From Bacteroidales bacterium UBA1216 (lineage in GTDB: Bacteria; Bacteroidota; Bacteroidia; Bacteroidales; Paludibacteraceae), in NCBI GenBank assembly GCA_002309255.1, contig DBXI01000073.1, positions 88,990 to 100,059 on the forward strand: DNA of 11,070 bases, in the 5' to 3' direction. The translations under genes were made by a program, and so were the position numbers. This document shows, one piece after another, positions 1-7,000 of this stretch; position 1 is the stretch's first letter; each line of letters begins with the position of its first letter. Below the pieces are notes generated by a model that was not told where the DNA came from, did not search any database, and saw only the letters and a list, made by a program, of their open reading frames with translations.

Positions 1-779
1 TCGTTGCGGTAGTTGAAGAAGATAACTACGTCACCTTCCTTGATCGTAGCCAGTGGTTTGCCGTCTCGCACGTGTACGATTGGCTTGATGAACTCATCCG
101 TCACATCAGCGTCGTAACTGGCTTGCATGGCTGCATGCATCGACTCAAACTCGTTGCCCTTGCCGCTCACCAGCAGGTCGTATGCTTCCTTCACTCGCTC
201 CCAACGTTTGTCGCGATCCATGGCGTAGAAACGTCCGCAGATGCTGGCGATCTCGCCGCAGGACTTGGCCTGATGCGCCTCCAGGGCGTCAATGAAACCG
301 ATACCCGAACGCGGGTCGGTGTCACGGCCGTCCATGAAGCAGTGCACAAACGTCTTGCCTTGCAAGCCGTACTCCTTGGCTATATCGCACAGGTAGAACA
401 GGTGGTCGAGCGAGCTGTGCACGCCGCCGTCACTGGTCAGACCCATGATATGCAGGTTCACTCCGTGCTCCTTAGCGTAGCCGAAGGCAGACTGAATCTC
501 AGGGTTCTGAAGGATCGAGCCGTCCTTGCAGGCGCGGTTGATCTTAACCAGATCCTGATACACTACACGACCGGCACCTATATTCAAGTGACCTACCTCG
601 GAGTTACCCATCTGTCCGTCAGGCAGGCCCACATTCTCACCGCTGGCTTGCAGCTGGCTGTTGGGGTAGGTCTGCAGCAACTTGTCCCAGTGCGGGGTGG
701 AGGTGCATGAGATAGCATCGGCTTGGTCTTTTTTCCCGATTCCCCAGCCGTCGAGGATCATCAATAGTGCTTTACTCAT
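1..779 (-). CDS. gpmI: 2,3-bisphosphoglycerate-independent phosphoglycerate mutase, N-terminal 259 residues (cut by left edge)
   Basis: This cytoplasmic enzyme of glycolysis and gluconeogenesis interconverts 3-phosphoglycerate and 2-phosphoglycerate, using two Mn2+ ions and a phosphoserine intermediate. The protein opens MSKALLMILDGWGIG, with the metal-binding Asp at residue 10. The catalytic serine is Ser60 in the hallmark motif MGNSEVGHLNIGAGR. Further family blocks follow: a TSDGGVHSS stretch around 115-125, FMDGRDTDPRSG around 150, and YAMDRDKRWERV around 190. The last visible codons read FFNYRN, matching the family's FNFRxDR block, so the frame is open at the edge. The family is about 505 residues long, so roughly half is missing to the left. 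It lies 28 bases downstream of the zinc-ribbon gene with no promoter visible between them, so it is probably the distal gene of that cluster. The ATG at 779 is the start, giving the usual family N-terminus. It has no Shine-Dalgarno, only an A-rich leader. Identification is firm. Confidence 0.97.
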   Translation of the reverse strand, partial: MSKALLMILDGWGIGKKDQADAISCTSTPHWDKLLQTYPNSQLQASGENVGLPDGQMGNSEVGHLNIGAGRVVYQDLVKINRACKDGSILQNPEIQSAFGYAKEHGVNLHIMGLTSDGGVHSSLDHLFYLCDIAKEYGLQGKTFVHCFMDGRDTDPRSGIGFIDALEAHQAKSCGEIASICGRFYAMDRDKRWERVKEAYDLLVSGKGNEFESMHAAMQASYDADVTDEFIKPIVHVRDGKPLATIKEGDVVIFFNYRN

Positions 780-807
780 AGTTGTAGTTGTTAATAGTCC
801 TTCAGTA

Positions 808-1557
808 TTACTTCACGTGCTCGATCTCGGGATCAACGAGTATGCGTCCGCAGAATTCGCAAACGATGATCTTCTTATGCATACGGATATCCAGCTGACG
901 CTGTGCAGGTATCTTGCTGTGGCAGCCGCCGCACGAGTCGCGCTCTACGGTTACAACAGCCAGCCCGTTGCGTGCGTTCTTGCGGATGCGCTTGAAGGCA
1001 GTGAGCAGACGGTCGTCGATTTGGCGCTCCAGATCGGTGGTCTTCAGGATCAGGGTCTCGGTCTGCTCCTTGGTCTCGGCAAGGATGCTGTCTAAATCCT
1101 GACGTTTGTTGGTCAGATCAACGGTGCGCTCCTCAATGTCCGTGGTCGTCTTGGCTTTGTCGGCATGCAGTTGCTCCAAGGCGGCAGTGTGCTCCTTGAT
1201 GCGTTTTTGGCAGAGCTCGATATCCAGCGTCTGGTACTCGATCTCCTTCGACAGGTTGTCGTACTCGCGGTTATTGCGCACGTTGTCCTGCTGCTCTCTG
1301 TAGCGCGAGATAGAGGCGTTGTCGTTCTCTATCTGCACACGACGGTCGCTGATCTTAGTCTCCAGATCCTTGATCTCGTTCTCGATGTTCGTCAGGCGGG
1401 TCTTCAAGCCCTCTACCTCGTCCGACATGTCTTTTACCTCCTGCGGCAGCTCGCCGGCCAGGGTACGCAACTCGTCGATCTTCGAGTTTACACGCTGCAG
1501 TTCGTACAGCACTTTCAGCTTCTGCTCAATGGTGAGCTCTTTTTCTTCTTTCTTCAT
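808..1557 (-). CDS. Coiled-coil protein with C-terminal C4-type zinc ribbon
   Basis: This 249-residue protein has two visible parts. Residues about 5-185 are highly charged, with heptad-like spacing of Leu/Ile between Glu, Lys, Asp and Arg, and should form a long helical hairpin or coiled coil. Residues 209-236 hold four cysteines as CGGC, 20 residues, then CEFC, a zinc-ribbon knuckle pair. This architecture matches the widespread bacterial family with a C4-type zinc ribbon (Pfam zf-RING_7 type, including chlamydial CT398 and Helicobacter HP0958-like proteins). Members have been proposed to act as chaperones or adaptors, or to bind nucleic acid. The exact role in Bacteroidota is not established, and I assign none. 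The ATG at 1557 starts the family-like MKKEEKELTIEQKLKVLYELQ stretch. It has an A-rich leader with no Shine-Dalgarno. It lies between nif3-like and gpmI genes, all leftward, and is probably co-transcribed with them. No signal peptide or membrane segment is seen, so it is expected to be cytoplasmic. Confidence 0.9.
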   Translation of the reverse strand: MKKEEKELTIEQKLKVLYELQRVNSKIDELRTLAGELPQEVKDMSDEVEGLKTRLTNIENEIKDLETKISDRRVQIENDNASISRYREQQDNVRNNREYDNLSKEIEYQTLDIELCQKRIKEHTAALEQLHADKAKTTTDIEERTVDLTNKRQDLDSILAETKEQTETLILKTTDLERQIDDRLLTAFKRIRKNARNGLAVVTVERDSCGGCHSKIPAQRQLDIRMHKKIIVCEFCGRILVDPEIEHVK

Positions 1558-1588
1558 ATTTGTTGTCGTTTATTAATTTCGTTGTTTT

Positions 1589-1623
1589 TCGTGATGACGT
1601 GATAACGTGATCACGTTATTACG
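1589..1623. repeat. Octamer tandem repeat with embedded 18-bp palindrome at the nif3-like stop codon
   Basis: Four tandem 8-base units, TCGTGATG, ACGTGATA, ACGTGATC and ACGTTATT, occupy 1589-1620. Within them, ATAACGTGATCACGTTAT (1602-1619) is a perfect palindrome. With one mismatch it extends to 1598-1623. It overlaps the TAA stop of the Nif3-like gene (1621 to 1619) and fills half of the 61-base gap before the zinc-ribbon gene. As RNA it could form a seven-pair stem with a GAUC loop, but no U-run follows on either strand, so a standard intrinsic terminator is unlikely. Confidence 0.8.
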
Positions 1624-2398
1624 ACACAATCACCTTCACAGGACTTGCGTCACTCTGCGCCACTTTGACCTGCACCTTTCCTTGCAGCAGGTTGGCGAAG
1701 ATGTCGCGCGTGAAGTGTTCGGACACCCAGTGATCGATATCCACAGCCATGATCTGCCCTGCTGCGGCTTGCATGTCGTGGTACTTCATATCAGCGCTTA
1801 GGTAGGTGTGCGCTCCGGCGGCTATTGCGTCGGGTATGAACTCCGCGCCTGCTCCTCCGCACAATGCTACGCGCTGTATCATGGACTGTGCGGGGTCGGT
1901 GTAGCGTACGTAGTCGGCGCCGAACACCTGCTGTACGTGCTTGAGCCAGGCTGACCATAGCAGCGGCCGGGGCAGCGATCCGATCACACCTAATCCCACA
2001 CGATCATCGTCCGGCGAAGGAACGAGAATGCGTATGTCCTGTAGTCCTAATTGCTCCGCCATGCGGCCGGATACACCGCGTAGGGCTTTGTCCATACTCG
2101 TGTGTGACGAGTAGATAGCCAAGTCGTGCCGTATAGCCTCCGCCACACAGCGCTCCTGGGGCGTCTGACCCGTCACGTGCTTCAATCCATGAAAAAGCAA
2201 AGGGTGGTGTGACACAATCAGGTCACATCCCTCCCTTATAGCCTCGGCAACCACGGCTTCAGACACATCCACCGATAGCAGTACAGAGTGTATCTCCCTG
2301 CTTAAGTCACCAACCTGCAACCCCGAATTATCCCACGCCTCCTGCTGTCTCCGCGGTGCTACAGATTCTATGATATCAATTATTTCTTTGAGTAACAC
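1619..2398 (-). CDS. Nif3-like dinuclear metal centre protein (YbgI/YqfO family, short form)
   Basis: This 259-residue protein belongs to the Nif3/YbgI family, cytoplasmic toroidal hexamers with a two-metal site in each subunit. Their physiological reaction is not settled; a GTP cyclohydrolase I type 2 label is common in databases but weakly supported. Family landmarks are WDNSGLQVGD (residues 22-31), SHHPLLFHG (63-71, with metal-ligand pair His64/His65), YSSHTSMD (96-103, Asp103 a likely ligand), a CGGAGAEF loop, SADMKYHD, and DIDHWVSEHF (220-229, with His223 and Glu227 in the ligand spacing of Escherichia coli YbgI). All expected metal ligands are present. The length is close to YbgI (about 247). 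Many Bacteroides homologues have an extra PII-like domain inserted and reach about 365 residues; here the chain passes directly from the first half to the second. The start is GTG, and its G is the last base of the upstream TAG stop (TAGTG), suggesting translational coupling with the DUF5606-like gene. The N-terminus MLLKEIIDIIESVAP fits the family. Confidence 0.93.
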   Translation of the reverse strand: MLLKEIIDIIESVAPRRQQEAWDNSGLQVGDLSREIHSVLLSVDVSEAVVAEAIREGCDLIVSHHPLLFHGLKHVTGQTPQERCVAEAIRHDLAIYSSHTSMDKALRGVSGRMAEQLGLQDIRILVPSPDDDRVGLGVIGSLPRPLLWSAWLKHVQQVFGADYVRYTDPAQSMIQRVALCGGAGAEFIPDAIAAGAHTYLSADMKYHDMQAAAGQIMAVDIDHWVSEHFTRDIFANLLQGKVQVKVAQSDASPVKVIVS

Positions 2399-2931
2399 TA
2401 TCCTCTTTTCGTTCCGACGCCTGTCTTTACGCTACTGGCTGCAGACTTGGTGGTCTTCACGTTGGCCTTCACGTTCACTTGCTTGTCGGCTTTCTTCTCC
2501 TCCTTGGCTGCTACTGCCTCCTTGCCTTCCTCGTCCTCAACGATTGTGAAATCGGTGAAGCCGGCCTTGATGAGCAAGTTGTACCATGCTACGAACTTGC
2601 GGATGTCCGATGGATAGACGCGGTCGCGGTCAAAGTTCGGCAGAATCTCTGCAAAGAACCCACGCAGCTCATCGTTGTCAGCTTTCTTGGCATCCAGCTC
2701 AATGGCCTTGAATGCGTATTTCTTGCCTGCGGCGTTCAGCACCTCGCTCAGCGATACATCATCGCCCGTGGTGTACATCGACACCTCGGCCAGCGATACA
2801 ACCTTGTCGCGAGCATAAGTAGGCATGCGCTTGCCATCAATCAACGACTCTACGATCAGCATGTTCGTGCCGCGACTCAGCAGCTTATACAAACCCGGTT
2901 TACCGGTAATTGCTAAAATGTTTTTCAGCAT
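2398..2931 (-). CDS. DUF5606-like protein, function unknown
   Basis: This is a 177-residue protein of the Bacteroidota-restricted type annotated as DUF5606. The N-terminus, MLKNILAITGKPGLYKLLSRG, followed by NMLIVESLIDGKRMPTYARD, is the recognisable part. It suggests a compact domain of about 135 residues that includes a well-conserved ILPNFDRDRVYPSDIRKFVAWYN stretch near residues 95-120. The last 40 or so residues are low-complexity and rich in Lys, Ala, Val, Thr and Ser, and are probably a disordered basic tail. No signal peptide, membrane segment, metal motif or nucleotide-binding motif is visible, so it is expected to be cytoplasmic. It is the first gene of the leftward cluster. Its TAG stop overlaps the GTG start of the Nif3-like gene by one base. 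A good promoter lies upstream at 2993-3024, with a predicted leader of about 55 bases. I recognise the family from its N-terminus but know no demonstrated function. The family call rests on memory of related sequences and is less certain than for its neighbours. Confidence 0.83.
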   Translation of the reverse strand: MLKNILAITGKPGLYKLLSRGTNMLIVESLIDGKRMPTYARDKVVSLAEVSMYTTGDDVSLSEVLNAAGKKYAFKAIELDAKKADNDELRGFFAEILPNFDRDRVYPSDIRKFVAWYNLLIKAGFTDFTIVEDEEGKEAVAAKEEKKADKQVNVKANVKTTKSAASSVKTGVGTKRG

Positions 2932-2950
2932 AAATAGTATAGTTTTATCC

Positions 2951-2980
2951 TTTCAATTTTCAAATTTCACTTTTCAATTC
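2951..2980. repeat. Degenerate TTCAATT tandem repeat in the leader of the DUF5606-like gene
   Basis: The 30 bases consist of imperfect units related to TTTCAATT, TTCAAATT, TCACTT and TTCAATT. They lie between the predicted -7 box and the start codon of the DUF5606-like gene, so would form most of its 5' untranslated leader. Short TCAATT-type repeats are common in intergenic gaps of Bacteroidales genomes. A function is not implied. Confidence 0.7.
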
Positions 2981-2992
2981 CAAAAGCGCCTG

Positions 2993-3024
2993 CAAAGATA
3001 ACAAATTATTTGCAAATTTGCAAA
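2993..3024 (-). promoter_or_regulatory. Predicted Bacteroides-type promoter for the DUF5606-nif3-zinc ribbon-gpmI cluster
   Basis: On the minus strand a TTTG -33 box (3024 to 3021) is followed by exactly 20 bases and then TATCTTTG (3000 to 2993), a full match to the Bacteroides -7 consensus TAnnTTTG. Transcription would begin near 2986-2988, about 55 bases before the ATG at 2931. The element shares its -33 region with the divergent smpB promoter. Confidence 0.68.
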
Positions 3025-3025
3025 T
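3008..3025. promoter_or_regulatory. 18-bp palindrome between divergent promoters
   Basis: ATTTGCAAATTTGCAAAT reads the same on both strands, with its dyad axis between 3016 and 3017. It consists of two copies of the smaller palindrome TTTGCAAA. Its two ends supply the TTTG -33 boxes of the leftward and rightward promoters. It could be an operator for a dimeric regulator, or simply two -33 boxes back to back. The palindrome itself is certain; a regulatory role is inference. Confidence 0.6.
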
Positions 3026-3040
3026 CTTTTTGTAACTTTG
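3009..3040 (+). promoter_or_regulatory. Predicted Bacteroides-type promoter for smpB
   Basis: A TTTG -33 box (3009-3012) is followed by 20 bases and then TAACTTTG (3033-3040), matching TAnnTTTG. Transcription would begin near 3045-3047, leaving a leader of about 20 A/T-rich bases before the ATG at 3067. This promoter position also argues against any upstream start codon for smpB. Confidence 0.7.
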
Positions 3041-3066
3041 TGCGATTTTTTCAAAAATTGCTATAT

Positions 3067-3528
3067 ATGCATCTTAAGAGCGAAGTCAATATCAAGAATC
3101 GTTGTGCCACTTTTGACTACGAGATCCTGGATCGTTATACTGCCGGCATCAAGTTGTTTGGCACGGAGATCAAGTCCATTCGCGAGTCCAAGGCGAGCCT
3201 GGCTGACTCCTATTGCCAGTTTGTGGGCAACGAACTTTTCGCCAAGCAGATGCATATAGCTCAGTACCAGTTTGGCAGTTATGCCAACCATGATGTCCTT
3301 CGCGACCGCAAGTTGCTCTTAAACAAGCGTGAGCTTCGCAAACTCAGCAAGGCTACCAAGGACACCGGCAAGACTATTATCCCTCTGCGCCTGTTCATCA
3401 ATGACAAGGGCTTAGCCAAGCTGGAGATCGCTCTGTGTCAGGGCAAACACTCCTACGACAAACGTCAGTCCTTGCGCGAAGCCGATGACCGCCGTGAGGT
3501 GGCGCAGGCGCTCAAGAACGCGCGCTGA
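3067..3528 (+). CDS. smpB: SsrA-binding protein SmpB
   Basis: SmpB is the obligate protein partner of tmRNA in trans-translation. It binds the tRNA-like part of tmRNA and places its C-terminal tail in the empty mRNA channel of stalled ribosomes. The 153-residue product carries the family pattern throughout: VNIKNRCATFDYEI near residue 7, then AGIKLFGTEIKSIR, KASLADSYCQF, the MHIAQYQFGSYANHD block, RDRKLLLNKREL, and IIPLRLFINDKGLAKLEIAL. The basic YDKRQSLREADDRRE tail folds as a helix on the ribosome. Length is typical (about 150). I place the start at 3067 because the family N-terminus begins there. An in-frame ATG at 3010 would add 19 unrelated residues and lies inside and upstream of the predicted promoter. 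The gene is divergent from the DUF5606 cluster and convergent with the NadR-like ATPase gene, overlapping its coding end by 17 bases. The tmRNA gene itself is not in this window. Confidence 0.97.
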   Translation: MHLKSEVNIKNRCATFDYEILDRYTAGIKLFGTEIKSIRESKASLADSYCQFVGNELFAKQMHIAQYQFGSYANHDVLRDRKLLLNKRELRKLSKATKDTGKTIIPLRLFINDKGLAKLEIALCQGKHSYDKRQSLREADDRREVAQALKNAR

Positions 3529-4024
3529 ACGAACGTATAGCTGCCGCTGCGGCTTGCGTACGACTCTTACCCTCCCCCCCAATCACGTAGTACGGACGAC
3601 CGGTCTGCTTCACCTCCTGAATGTACCACCTGTGGAAGTACTCCCGCTTATCCAGATTTTCGCGTACGGGATCGGGCTCTGCGGCTATGTCCGGCTGCAT
3701 GATCAGGTACAGATCCATCGGTTGCTCCTGTATGGCTTGCTCCACCTCCTCCGCCACCTTGCCGTAGACGTGCTGCATCCACACCTTGGTGTTGATAAGC
3801 TCCGTGTCGTACAGCACGACAGGCTTGTCGTAGTCGGCATGCAGTTCGCTGATCTGCTGACGGGCTATGTGTAGCACATCATCGTAGGTGTACGGCCTGC
3901 CCAACTGCTCCACGTATGTGCGCGCGTATTCCTTAATCCATGTATACCCGTAGCGTTCGGCAAGTATCTTGCACAACGTGCTCTTGCCTGTACTCTCAGC
4001 CCCTATAATTCCCACATGTATCAT
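3512..4024 (-). CDS. NadR-like P-loop ATPase/kinase (AAA_28 type; possible nicotinamide riboside kinase)
   Basis: This is a 170-residue cytoplasmic P-loop protein. Residues 8-16 form a Walker A motif, GAESTGKST, followed by the NadR-like KEYARTYVE segment near residue 31. A Walker B-like VVLYDTELINTKVW spans 69-82, with Asp73 the likely metal-coordinating or catalytic residue. The C-terminal part (residues 104-150, YLIMQPDIAAEPDPVREN, then YYVIGGEGKSRTQAA) follows the layout of the NadR ribosylnicotinamide kinase domain. That domain phosphorylates nicotinamide riboside to NMN in NAD salvage. The DNA-binding and NMN adenylyltransferase domains of enterobacterial NadR are absent, and the usual partner transporter gene pnuC is not nearby, so the substrate is inferred only. 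It starts 26 bases after the sprA stop codon and is probably co-transcribed with it. Its 3' end overlaps the convergent smpB end by 17 bases. The ATG at 4024 directly precedes the P-loop strand, as expected. Confidence 0.86.
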   Translation of the reverse strand: MIHVGIIGAESTGKSTLCKILAERYGYTWIKEYARTYVEQLGRPYTYDDVLHIARQQISELHADYDKPVVLYDTELINTKVWMQHVYGKVAEEVEQAIQEQPMDLYLIMQPDIAAEPDPVRENLDKREYFHRWYIQEVKQTGRPYYVIGGEGKSRTQAAAAAIRSFSARS

Positions 4025-4031
4025 TCAAGAT

Positions 4032-4052
4032 GTCAATTGTCAATTATCAATT
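4032..4052. repeat. Heptamer tandem repeat at the sprA stop codon
   Basis: Three head-to-tail 7-base units, GTCAATT, GTCAATT and ATCAATT, fill most of the gap between sprA and the NadR-like gene. The last unit supplies two bases of the sprA TAA stop (4053 to 4051). Repeats of this type are common between Bacteroidales genes. No hairpin or terminator accompanies it. Confidence 0.75.
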
Positions 4053-7000
4053 ATCTGGTCAGCATCAGCTTGATGTTCAGACCCACGTTATCCGTCTTGA
4101 TCGGGTAGGAGGTGCTGATCAGCGGCAGGGTGCTCTGGTGGTCGTAGTAGAGCTGGATGTTGATCTTCTGCGACAGCACGTAGTCGGCACTGATCTTCAC
4201 GCCGAACACGCGGTTACCCGAGCTGGCTTGCGTGATGTTCTCCTCCACCTTACGCAGTAGGGTCTTGATATCCTTGTAGCTGAAGTCCACATTGAGCTTC
4301 AGGTCGTTGCTTACTTTCTTCTCCGCGCGCGGGGTCTTGGTGATGAAGTTTAGGTTCTTGACCGTGTATCCGCCACCGATCACGAACTCATTGGTGTGAC
4401 CTTCCATCAGTTGGATGGATGTTACGTTCAGCGTTAGATTGCGTTGCTTGCGGTACTCTGCCTTCACGCTCAGAGAGTTCTTCATCGACAGGTTCAGTCC
4501 GATCAACGGCGAGAACGCCTCGGTCAGCGATACACTGCTGATGTCGTATGCTGCAGAGGGCACAGGCACCTCGGTCTGTACATCGCGCGTGAAGCCCAAG
4601 GTCTTATCCTTGCCGTTTGCGCCCACCCAGGTCGAGTAGGTCGTGTACGAACCAATAGCGTACTTACAGGTGTACGCGTGCGTCAATGTTACCGAGCGGA
4701 AGTTATCTCGCATCCACGGCAACTTACCCAAGCCATCGTAGGTCACGCTCCAGTTAGGCAGAATCTTCAGGAATCCTAAGAACGGGTTCCTGTCCATCTT
4801 GTTAATATCTCTTCCCGTATATGCTGCCAGGAACGCGGGCACGAGCACATCGGCCGAGTTGCGGCTCACGGTGCCGTTGCTGCGGCGATAAGCCTGACCG
4901 GCGAACACCGATCCACGCAGGAAGCCTGCGTCGGGGTAGGTGATCTTGTCGTACTCAGCTTGTACGCGCCCCTGCATGATGTCGCGGTTAGCGAGGAACT
5001 GATCATATACCGTGCTGGCGAATCCATCGCTCTGCGAAGCCACGTGGGCGAACGCAGTCCCGATAGCCACCTGCGTGATGTTGAACGAACCGGAGATGTT
5101 CTCTTGCAGATCGTTGTAGGAGTAGATGATTGAGTTCGACTGTGCCATGTAGCGCTTGCCGTTGACTTGTATCTTCAGTCCGGGCAGCGGCTCTAAGGTG
5201 ATCTTGATATCCAGATCGGTCGTCTTCGACTGTGTAGCGGGCTGTACGACCATCGTGTCGCCGCTCAGCCAGCCCTCGCGCTTGGCTTTCTCCACAAAGT
5301 CGTCGCCGAAGAAGCCGAAGGCGAAGTCGTAGCCCGGAGCGTAGAGGTTGCCTACCTTGCGCTGACCCATGAATCCCGCCTCGGGAGCAAAGCCCGGTAC
5401 GGTCACGGAGGTGTTGTCGCGATAGGTGACCTGCACGCGGCGGATCAGTGTGCCGACGTAGGCGAACATGTCGCCTGTGACTTGTGCCGGAGTACGTTTG
5501 TTCGGGTCGATGGTGGTCATCTTCATCGTTATAGCGCCACTCACGGGCGAGGTGACGGTAGCTTTCGTGTTGCCGTCAGGCTTAACCTTGAGCTTGATGC
5601 GGTGACCTGCGCTGTCCGTGGCCTCTGTCTCGAAGAGCTCGGAGCCCAGGCGGTGCGTCACGGTCTGAGGCTCACCGGCTGTAAGGGTGACGGTCTCGCT
5701 GTAAGTCTTGGGCTTGAATGCCTTGCTGCGCTGACGTCCGGTGTAGCGCTGCGTCATCGACTTCCAGTACTTCGACTTGTTGTACAGCGTCTCGAAGTTC
5801 AGCGTACCGTCCACCTGCCATGAGCGCTGACCGGTGATTGTGTTACCTAAGTTGCTGTTCTGCTTGGAGGTCGTAGCCGTGCGTGCCCAGTTGTACGTGC
5901 CATTGTACGACGCGTTGGCAGTGATGAAGTCCAAGCCCGGAATCTTATTGATTGGCACGTTCCACGACGCGGTGAATACCTGCTGATAGGTGTACGGCGA
6001 ACCGCCTTTGGCCAAGCTGCGCTGGATGGTATCCTTCCACGCCTCGTAGTGGTCGTTGGTGAACTTATAGTCGCGGATGATCTCCGGCGTGTAGTACCCT
6101 TCGTCCACCGTCGAGTTCATCGCCGTCTGGAAAGAGAACTTAAGGTTCCTCGACAGATCGTACTTGAAGTCGAAGTTCCTACTCCAGGTGAAATCCTTCG
6201 AGAAGGTTATATCCATCTTGTTCAGCTCCGCGTCGCCGGTGTTGAAGTCGCGCATCTTTATCTGCGAGAAGTTACGCTGCATGGCGGTGTTGAACGCCCA
6301 TGACTGCGGCAGGTAGTAAAGGTTGAATTCCTTGACGATCTTTACCTTGTCCACACCTTTCGCCTTGCTGAACGGCTCCCACGGCTGCGGGTTGAACGAG
6401 TAGGAGTAGTTGAACTGTCCGCGCTGTTCTGTAGTCTGGTTGCGCTCCAACTCCGGCGTGTGCTCGTTCTGCTTGTTGTACGACGCCGATATACTGAAGT
6501 TTGCCGGGTCGTAGAACATATCTTTTTTCTTCGAGTGGATGTTCACCTTCATGTTCGACACACTGAAACTGGTGCTCTCCTGCACGGAGTTACTCATCTG
6601 TTTCACACTGTCGCGCTCCTGCTTGGTGTTGTACTGCTCCAGGTTGTCGCGCAACTTGATATCTGTATCAAGCGGGTCGTAGTCGGGCGAGGTAGTCTGG
6701 TTGGTGTATGCCACGTAGAGCGGAATCTGCAGTTTAGCTTGCTCGGGGAACAAGCGTCCGGCCTCCAGAGCGGCACTGACTTGCAGTTGGTAGCTGTTCT
6801 CCATATTCCGTTGTAGCACGTTGCTCTCTATGCTTCCGTAGCCGGCCGTCTCCAATCGTCCTGCCACGTTCACCTGTGCTATGTCGCTCACGCTCAGTGA
6901 GGCATTTGCCATAGCTGCCACGCCGCCTTGTTCGTTGAACTCGCTCATGCGGAGCTCGTTCACCCAGATCTCTGCGCAGCGCTCGCCGTGGCTATTGGCG

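Noticed and set aside
72..710. Long open frame (212 codons) on the + strand opposite gpmI
   Set aside because: It lies antisense to strongly conserved GpmI motifs and resembles no known protein.
1598..1623. Intrinsic terminator after the Nif3-like gene
   Set aside because: A stem is possible, but no run of T follows in either direction and the cluster continues after 61 bases.
3010..3066. Upstream in-frame ATG that would extend SmpB by 19 residues
   Set aside because: The added residues do not resemble the SmpB N-terminus, and the codon lies within the predicted -33 region, upstream of the likely transcription start.
3541..3556. GC-rich inverted repeat near the smpB/ATPase convergence (GCCGC T GCGGC)
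   Set aside because: The one-base loop cannot close and no U-run follows on either strand. It encodes the Ala-rich C-terminus of the ATPase, so it is not a terminator.
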